From the NCBI GenBank assembly GCA_937897535.1, contig CALCQB010000346.1, positions 1-9,844 of the forward strand: DNA of 9,844 nt, written 5' to 3'. Numbering within the stretch: position 1 is the stretch's first letter; the number at the start of each line of letters is the position of its first letter. Of the stretch, positions 5,860-9,844 are shown in pieces. Origin of the DNA: an uncultured Novosphingobium sp. GTDB taxonomy: Bacteria > Pseudomonadota > Alphaproteobacteria > Sphingomonadales > Sphingomonadaceae. Under the pieces are notes generated by a model. That model made no database searches. It saw only the letters and a list, made by a program, of their open reading frames with translations, and was not told the origin of the DNA. A program made the position numbers and the translations under genes.

Positions 5860-6348
5860 ATGAGCGTTCGCAAAGATCCAGCGGAGACCCGAGGGTACTT
5901 GCGCTACTTCTACCGCAATTGGCGTCCGACGCGGCTTGGTCGCTGGTGGAGCCGCTGGTACGCGTGGCTGGTTGGTCTGGGACTTCTTCCACCCATGCTT
6001 GCGGCTTTGCATGTCCGCGACCGCATTACCGGAAAAGTGGGCGGTGTGGTGCTGGTGGCTACCGAATATGATGGCCACACCTATCTGGTTTCGATGCTCG
6101 GCGAAGATTCTCAATGGGTGCAAAACCTCCGCGCCGCGCATGGCAAGGCTCAACTCAAGCGCGGAGGCTGGAAGAATGTGATCTTGCGCGAGATTCCCGC
6201 CGAAGAGCGCGCGCCGATCATCAAGGCATGGAGTCAGGTCGCAACCAGCGGGCGCAAGCATTTGCCGGTGAGTCAGGATGCACCGCTAGAAAGCTTCGCC
6301 AGAATTGCACCCGACTATCCGGTATTCCGGATCGACGAGAGTGCTTGA
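5860..6348 (+). CDS. Nitroreductase / deazaflavin (F420)-dependent oxidoreductase-like protein
   Basis: A 162-residue, probably cytoplasmic protein. An N-terminal basic/aromatic segment (YLRYFYRNWRPTRLGRWW) is followed by a hydrophobic stretch (WLVGLGLLPPMLAAL) and then the split-barrel core: LHVRDRITGKVGGVVLVATE, YLVSMLGEDSQWVQNLRAAH, AQLKRGG, and a C-terminal APLESFARIAPDYPVFRI. This order is typical of the DDN-type nitroreductase/quinone-reductase family, whose studied mycobacterial members use F420H2. The cofactor and substrate here are unknown; many family members outside Actinobacteria have no known function. The ATG at 5860 has AGAGAAG just upstream and starts where homologous sequence begins. 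GC looks lower (about 60%) than in flanking genes. It stands alone on the plus strand, divergent from purA, about 100 bp before the hydrolase gene. Confidence 0.78.
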   Translation: MSVRKDPAETRGYLRYFYRNWRPTRLGRWWSRWYAWLVGLGLLPPMLAALHVRDRITGKVGGVVLVATEYDGHTYLVSMLGEDSQWVQNLRAAHGKAQLKRGGWKNVILREIPAEERAPIIKAWSQVATSGRKHLPVSQDAPLESFARIAPDYPVFRIDESA

Positions 6349-6449
6349 ACGATTCCGGCGGTTGCAGGGCGCCCGGCGACAAACCGCGACAATTCGGGAC
6401 TGGTATGGAAACTGTTGCGCAATAGGTTCGGCGCACAGGGAGCATCACC

Positions 6450-7376
6450 ATGACCAAAGCCATCATCCTGACCCTCGCCGGTGCCGCGCTCCTCGCAGGC
6501 ACCCTGGCCGAAGCCCGCCCCGGCGATCGCCTGCGCGAGCGGCTGGCCGGACGCGGCACCACCACCGCCGATGCCAGTGTGCCACAGCCGACCCCCAAGC
6601 AGACCATGGCCTATGGCAGCGACCGCCAGCAGCAGCTCGATTTCTATCCGCCCGCCAATGGTAACCGCCGCGCGCCGCTGATCGTGTTCGTGCATGGCGG
6701 CGGGTGGAAACGCGGGAGCAAGGACAACGCCGACGGCAACTGGAAGGCCCCGCACTATACCGCGAGCAACTATGCCTATGCCTCGATCAATTACCGACTG
6801 GTCCCTGAGGCGACGGTTGAACAGCAAGGCGCCGATGTCGCGGCGGCGCTGCGCTATCTGATCGACAATGCCGGGCGGCTTGGGTTCGATCCGGGGCGGA
6901 TCGTGCTGATGGGCCACAGCGCCGGGGCCCATCTGGTGGCGCTGGTCGGCACCGATGAGCAGTACCTGCGCGGCGCGGGCCTGTCGTTCGCCGCGCTTGA
7001 CGGCGTACTCCCGATCGACGGAGCCTGCTACGACGTCGAAAGGCAGATCTCCGAGGGCGGCAATTTCATGCACGATACCTATGTGCAGGCGTTCGGCACC
7101 GATCCGGCCCGCCAGCGCGCTTTATCGCCGACGCTTCATGCAGCCGCGCCCAATGCGCCGGCCTTCCTGATCATCCACGTCCAGCGCAAGGACGGGGTCG
7201 CCCAGTCGATGGCGTTGCAGGCGGCGCTGAGAAAGGGCGGAACCCGGGCCGAGCGCGAGGAATTCGAAGGTCGCGGCCTGAAGGGACACGGCGAGATCAA
7301 CCGCCAGCTGGGCAATCCCGACTATGCCGCCACGCCAGTGGTCGATGCCTGGCTGAAGCGAGTGTTCGGCACTTAG
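6450..7376 (+). CDS. Secreted alpha/beta hydrolase (carboxylesterase-like)
   Basis: A 308-residue protein with an N-terminal signal peptide (MTKAIILTLAGAALLAGTLA, likely cleaved after the AEA at 20-22), so exported to the periplasm or beyond. The catalytic domain shows LDFYPP at about 63-68, oxyanion-hole motif VHGGGW at 81-86, INYRLVPE at 113-120, and nucleophile elbow GHSAGAH with Ser157. Asp248 (HVQRKDGVAQS) and His280 (LKGHGEIN) probably complete the triad. The HGGGW plus GHSAG pattern fits the esterase/acetyl-esterase group. The substrate is not predictable; small ester or acylated sugar substrates are usual. GGGAG lies 7 nt before the ATG. It follows the deazaflavin-fold gene in the same direction and converges on hisZ across a hairpin-rich repeat. 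Confidence 0.88.
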   Translation: MTKAIILTLAGAALLAGTLAEARPGDRLRERLAGRGTTTADASVPQPTPKQTMAYGSDRQQQLDFYPPANGNRRAPLIVFVHGGGWKRGSKDNADGNWKAPHYTASNYAYASINYRLVPEATVEQQGADVAAALRYLIDNAGRLGFDPGRIVLMGHSAGAHLVALVGTDEQYLRGAGLSFAALDGVLPIDGACYDVERQISEGGNFMHDTYVQAFGTDPARQRALSPTLHAAAPNAPAFLIIHVQRKDGVAQSMALQAALRKGGTRAEREEFEGRGLKGHGEINRQLGNPDYAATPVVDAWLKRVFGT

Positions 7377-7384
7377 GTCCTCTC

Positions 7385-7522
7385 CATTTTTGGCGAATGC
7401 CACAAATGGGGAGGTGGCAGCGGCGCCAGCCGCTGACGGAGGGGTATGGCGCAAGGGCAGAAACCCCTCCGTCAGCCGCCTTTGGCGTCTGCCACCTCCC
7501 CAAATGTGCTGCGCAAATTTAG
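7385..7522. repeat. Multi-hairpin intergenic repeat between hydrolase gene and hisZ
   Basis: Two arms of about 45 bp (7401-7445 and 7463-7508) form a long imperfect inverted repeat. Both carry the blocks GGGGAGGTGGCAG and GCTGACGGAGGGGT, the second arm inverted. The left arm contains a perfect 7-bp hairpin CAGCGGC-GCCA-GCCGCTG (7418-7435). At each end, small hairpins with CATTT/AAATG-like arms extend the symmetry (7385-7408 and 7501-7520). It fills the gap between two convergent genes and may end transcription from both. From memory, similar GGGGAGGTGGCAG...GACGGAGGGG units recur between genes in sphingomonads, so a REP/MITE-like family is likely; I cannot count copies. Confidence 0.75.
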
Positions 7523-7529
7523 GGAGGAT

Positions 7530-8642
7530 TTATGCGAGCCGAACCGCCTCTTCACCTTCCAGCCGGTGGGTACAGCCAAGCGTTGCAGGCACGCACCCAT
7601 CGGACAGTGCCGCCACCGTGCGCCAGCCGATTGCGCGCAGGCGCTCGGCCTGGCTCGGGTCGTGGCCGAGCGGCAGGAAGATCGTGTCGCGCACTGGGTC
7701 TATCCCGGCCAGCGCGCCGATCAGCGCGTCGGGGAACAACGAGAAGCCGATGGCCGGCTCGTCGAGCCCGAGGATCCGGTACGACCCGCCGCGACCGAGT
7801 GTTCCGGCGACACCATCGGCATAGATCGTGAAGCCGAACCACGACTGGTATTCGAAGCCATGGCGTTCGCTGGGGTCGAGCGTAAGGCGGGCCTTGGTGC
7901 CGATCCGTTCGGCGATCTGGCGCAGCGCCGCGATCCGGCCCGACAGCGCCCCGCCCGCGTCGATCGCCGCCAGCCGCTCGATCGCGCGCTCGAACGGCCC
8001 GATTGCGGTCAGCAGCGGCAGATAGGCCGCACCGCCAGCCTCGACCAGTCCGCCGGCATCCTTGGCGTCAAGTTCGCGCCGGACCGCCTCGATCTTGTCG
8101 GCCTCCAGCGGCAGGGCTTTTGCAGCGAGCGTATCGACCAGATCAGGCAGGGTGAAATCGACCGACAGACCGGTCGCCCCGGCCGCGGTCAGCGCTTCGA
8201 TCGCCACAGCGACGATCTCTCCGGCCGCGGCGACACTGTCCGACCCGATCAGTTCCGCACCCAGCTGAAGCCGTTCGCGGGTCGGGTCGAGCCCGTCACC
8301 CTTGATCGTCACCACCTGCCCGGCATAGCACAGCCGCAGCGGGCGGGCCTGGGCGGCCAGCGCGGTTGCGGCAATCCGGCCAACCTGCACCGTGATATCG
8401 CTGCGCAATGCCAGGGTGCGCAGGCTCGCCGGATCGACAAACCGGAACATCCGGCGCGGCTGGACCCCGGCCATCCGGCTGGCCAGTGACTTCTCAAATT
8501 CGATCGACGGGGGCTGGACCCGGTCATAGCCGTGCCCGTCAAGCACGTCGATCACTGCCCGCGTCACCCGCGCTGCAGCGGCGGCAGCGGCAGGCAGCCG
8601 GTCTTCAAGGCCTTCGGGCAACAGGTCGCGGTCAGAATCCAT
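7530..8642 (-). CDS. hisZ: ATP phosphoribosyltransferase regulatory subunit
   Basis: A 370-residue cytoplasmic paralogue of histidyl-tRNA synthetase's catalytic domain. It pairs with short-form HisG to make the active, histidine-inhibited first enzyme of histidine synthesis. Seen: LLPEGLEDRLP at the start, VQPPSIEFEKSL, the class-II motif-2-like LALRSDITVQVGRIAA at 77-92, RERLQLGAELIGSD at 122-135, and GFTIYADGVAGTLGRGGSYR near 270-289 in place of the synthetase's GGRYD loop. There is no anticodon-binding domain, as expected for HisZ. The ATG at 8642 has AAAGG about 9 nt upstream. serA lies upstream on the same strand, with a 42-bp-arm inverted repeat between them. A short-form hisG elsewhere in the genome is implied. 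Confidence 0.92.
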   Translation of the reverse strand: MDSDRDLLPEGLEDRLPAAAAAAARVTRAVIDVLDGHGYDRVQPPSIEFEKSLASRMAGVQPRRMFRFVDPASLRTLALRSDITVQVGRIAATALAAQARPLRLCYAGQVVTIKGDGLDPTRERLQLGAELIGSDSVAAAGEIVAVAIEALTAAGATGLSVDFTLPDLVDTLAAKALPLEADKIEAVRRELDAKDAGGLVEAGGAAYLPLLTAIGPFERAIERLAAIDAGGALSGRIAALRQIAERIGTKARLTLDPSERHGFEYQSWFGFTIYADGVAGTLGRGGSYRILGLDEPAIGFSLFPDALIGALAGIDPVRDTIFLPLGHDPSQAERLRAIGWRTVAALSDGCVPATLGCTHRLEGEEAVRLA

Positions 8643-8691
8643 GAGCGGGCCTTTAGCGGGGTCTTGGTTCAGTGTCGAAAAGGAAAAAGGG

Positions 8692-8867
8692 GGTTCACGC
8701 AGAGGCGCAGAGGAAGAAAAAGAGTCGCAGAGGTATCGCGCTTGCGGCGAAGCCGCCCTCCCATTCAACGGCGCGTCATGACGTACCGTTGCAAGATGGA
8801 AAGAGTGCCTCCGGCACTCACAACTCCTCTGCGCCTCGTCTTTCTTCTCTGCGCCTCTGCGTGAACC
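8692..8867. repeat. 176-bp element with 42-bp inverted ends between serA and hisZ
   Basis: The left arm (8692-8733) and the right arm (8826-8867) are inverted copies, identical over the outer 21 bp and about 35 of 42 overall. The repeated core is GGTTCACGCAGAGGCGCAGA. The 92-bp centre holds three further hairpins: GCGGC-GAA-GCCGC (8744-8756), a 26-bp near-palindrome CAACGG..CGTCATGACG..CCGTTG (8766-8791), and GAGTGCC-TCC-GGCACTC (8803-8819). No coding potential is seen. The arms pair in RNA on either strand, so a serA-hisZ transcript would carry a long stem. Repeats with this core are, from memory, common in many bacterial genomes; a MITE-like origin is plausible. Confidence 0.75.
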
Positions 8868-8880
8868 AATCCCTTCTAGA

Positions 8881-9432
8881 TTAAAACGCCAGTGCCATCG
8901 CCCGCTTGACGCCAGGCAACTTGCGGACTTGCTCGACCAGTTCAGGGCCGACCTTGCTGTCGACGCTCAGCAGCAGCACCGCTTCCCCGCCCGCTTCGCG
9001 GCGGCCGAGGTTGAAGGTCCCGATGTTGAGCGCGTTTTCGCCCAGCAGGGTGCCGATCCGGCCGATGAAGCCGGGGGCGTCCTCGTTGACCACATAGAGC
9101 ATGTGCCCGGCGAGTTCTGCCTCGACCTTGATCCCGAACAGTTCGACCAAGCGCGGTTCGGCATTCGAGAACAGCGTGCCGGCCACCGAGCGCTCGCCCG
9201 CGTCGGTCTTGACCGAAACGCGGATCAGGGTGTGGTAATCGCCTTCCTTCTCGGTCTTGACCTCACGCACTTCGATGCCGCGCTCCTTGGCGAGTGCCAG
9301 GACGCGGCGGTTGAAGGCCAGCCAGCTTTGTTCCCGGTTGGCGAAGATGGACGGACCGGACGTCGTCGGCCGGTGCGAAAACGGCGGGGACGAGGCGACA
9401 ACGGAAATGCGTTTGGAACGGGCAGCGGCCAT
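8881..9432 (-). CDS. serA: D-3-phosphoglycerate dehydrogenase C-terminus, fused in frame to a foreign N-terminus
   Basis: The last 137 residues (8884-9294 plus stop) match the C-terminus of long-form SerA, the first enzyme of serine synthesis. They contain LAKERGIEVREVKTEKEGDY, the intervening-domain segment RSVAGTLFSNAEPRLVELFG, and the ACT domain HMLYVVNEDAPGFIGRIGTL ... IGTFNLGRREAGGEAVLLL. A full sphingomonad SerA is about 525 residues. The NAD-binding and catalytic domains are absent. Instead the frame continues upstream into a Ppk1-like sequence with an ATG at 9432, giving a 183-residue reading frame that cannot be a working dehydrogenase. The C-terminal part is intact and sits upstream of hisZ as expected, so the break at about 9295 is more likely a chimeric join than natural decay. 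Confidence 0.85.
   Translation of the reverse strand: MAAARSKRISVVASSPPFSHRPTTSGPSIFANREQSWLAFNRRVLALAKERGIEVREVKTEKEGDYHTLIRVSVKTDAGERSVAGTLFSNAEPRLVELFGIKVEAELAGHMLYVVNEDAPGFIGRIGTLLGENALNIGTFNLGRREAGGEAVLLLSVDSKVGPELVEQVRKLPGVKRAMALAF
9295..9432 (-). other. Ppk1-like N-terminal fragment joined to serA
   Basis: Residues 1-46 of the composite frame begin MAAARSKRISVVASS and end SIFANREQSWLAFNRRVLA. NRE(L/Q)SWLAFNRRVL is the hallmark N-terminus of polyphosphate kinase 1. It should continue into the long Ppk1 body, but at 9294/9295 the frame becomes SerA. The two families share a short LA at the join. The NREQ form, rather than NREL, may point to a different source organism. Origin and function are uncertain; this is a fragment. 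Confidence 0.6.
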
Positions 9433-9445
9433 GACGATGGAATGA

Positions 9446-9844
9446 TGGGATGACGGGTGTTTCCGGCGCACGCCAGCCGGCAGACACCGCGTCACCGGAT
9501 TGTCACGTTTGCGCAACGGAAGTTTCCCTCATTCTTCGTCGCTTCAAGCCGCCGAGCCTTATGAGGTCAAACTCGAAACCATCACCAAGGGCTACGATGG
9601 CAAAATGTGCTGGGTGCATGCGCGTGCAGGCGCCATCCCCGGCAGCCCGCCGGACCTGACGGCGCTGCCGCCGGGCTGCGCGTTCCGCGAGCGCTGCCAG
9701 AAATACATCCCCTGCGAGGTCGTGAAGGACGCGCCCTGGCAGGAGGTGGTGCTCGAAGGCGACCAGGTGGACCTGACGAAGCTGCCGATCCCCACGCACT
9801 TCTCGGTCGACGCCGCGCCGTACGTCACCGCCGGCCAGCTCACC
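9446..9844 (+). CDS. Mosaic open frame ending in a UbiD-family decarboxylase segment (runs off right edge)
   Basis: The frame is open from 9446 (after TGA at 9443-9445) to the window end, with no ATG before 9605. From about 9704 it reads as the N-terminal third of a UbiD-family (prenylated-FMN) decarboxylase: IPCEVVKDAPWQEVVLEGDQ and then VDLTKLPIPTHFSVDAAPYV with TAGQLT at the edge. Before it come two unrelated pieces, sialidase-like (about 9545-9643) and transporter-ATPase-like (about 9635-9700), listed separately. No signal peptide or convincing Shine-Dalgarno is seen. A natural UbiD protein would not start this way. The UbiD match is fairly clear; the gene as a whole is probably artificial or debris. 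Confidence 0.55.
9545..9643 (+). other. Sialidase-family-like fragment
   Basis: The translation QAAEPYEVKLETITKGYDGK followed by MCWVHARAGAIPG resembles the N-terminal part of sialidase/BNR-repeat family proteins, where a TKGYDGKTCWVH-like segment precedes the propeller. It is about 33 residues long and cut off at IPG. This is recognition by eye only. Confidence 0.45.
9635..9700 (+). other. Oligopeptide/dipeptide ABC transporter ATPase C-terminal fragment
   Basis: The translation IPGSPPDLTALPPGCAFRER plus CQ matches the conserved C-terminal motif of OppD/DppD-type ATPases, where (I/L)PG.PPDL..LPPGC.F..RC precedes the final residues. It is about 22 residues long, in frame with the pieces on both sides. 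It shares IPG with the sialidase-like piece, consistent with a microhomology join. Confidence 0.5.

Noticed and set aside
7446..8489. A 347-codon plus-strand frame opposite hisZ
   Set aside because: Antisense to a well-supported gene, starts inside the repeat, and has no recognisable protein features.
7401..8867. CRISPR array suggested by repeated GC-rich blocks
   Set aside because: The blocks are inverted rather than direct, occur in two different pairs, and have no regular spacers or cas genes nearby.

Overview
The window looks like chromosomal DNA of a sphingomonad (Alphaproteobacteria, Sphingomonadales). The evidence is the high GC content (mid-60s percent by eye), the form of ArgH, PurA, HisZ and SerA, the gene order, and an alphaproteobacterial LexA-type box. 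Most of it is housekeeping biosynthesis. I see no phage, IS element, CRISPR array or defence system. The last ~550 bases do not read as normal chromosome.

Left part (1-2630). A minus-strand operon argH - small LptM-like lipoprotein - lysA runs off the left edge. It joins arginine synthesis, probably LPS-export assembly, and lysine/peptidoglycan-precursor synthesis. A TlpA-like thioredoxin lipoprotein starts divergently from argH only 16 bp away. It converges on a tRNA-Val(UAC) gene that encodes its own CCA.

Middle (2695-5859). A minus-strand regulator has a receiver-like N-terminal domain and a MarR-like winged helix. Its promoter holds a perfect GTTC-N7-GTTC box, so it is a candidate SOS-regulated gene. 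Upstream lies purA (AMP synthesis), followed after 3 bp by a secreted YafK-type L,D-transpeptidase. The 305 bp upstream of purA hold palindromes and hairpins but no convincing gene.

Right-middle (5860-8880). Two plus-strand genes, a deazaflavin/nitroreductase-fold protein and a secreted alpha/beta hydrolase, sit between the minus-strand genes purA and hisZ, which are typically neighbours downstream of serA in sphingomonads. Two multi-hairpin intergenic repeats lie nearby: one between the hydrolase and hisZ (7385-7522), one between hisZ and serA (8692-8867).

Right end (8881-9844). The last 137 codons of serA are normal. At about 9295 the minus-strand frame switches to a Ppk1-like N-terminus. 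On the plus strand, one open frame strings together pieces resembling a sialidase-family protein, the C-terminus of an Opp/Dpp transporter ATPase, and a UbiD-family decarboxylase. This mosaic is most easily explained as a chimeric contig end, though real gene debris is not excluded. All functions are assigned from reading protein motifs; no database search was possible.
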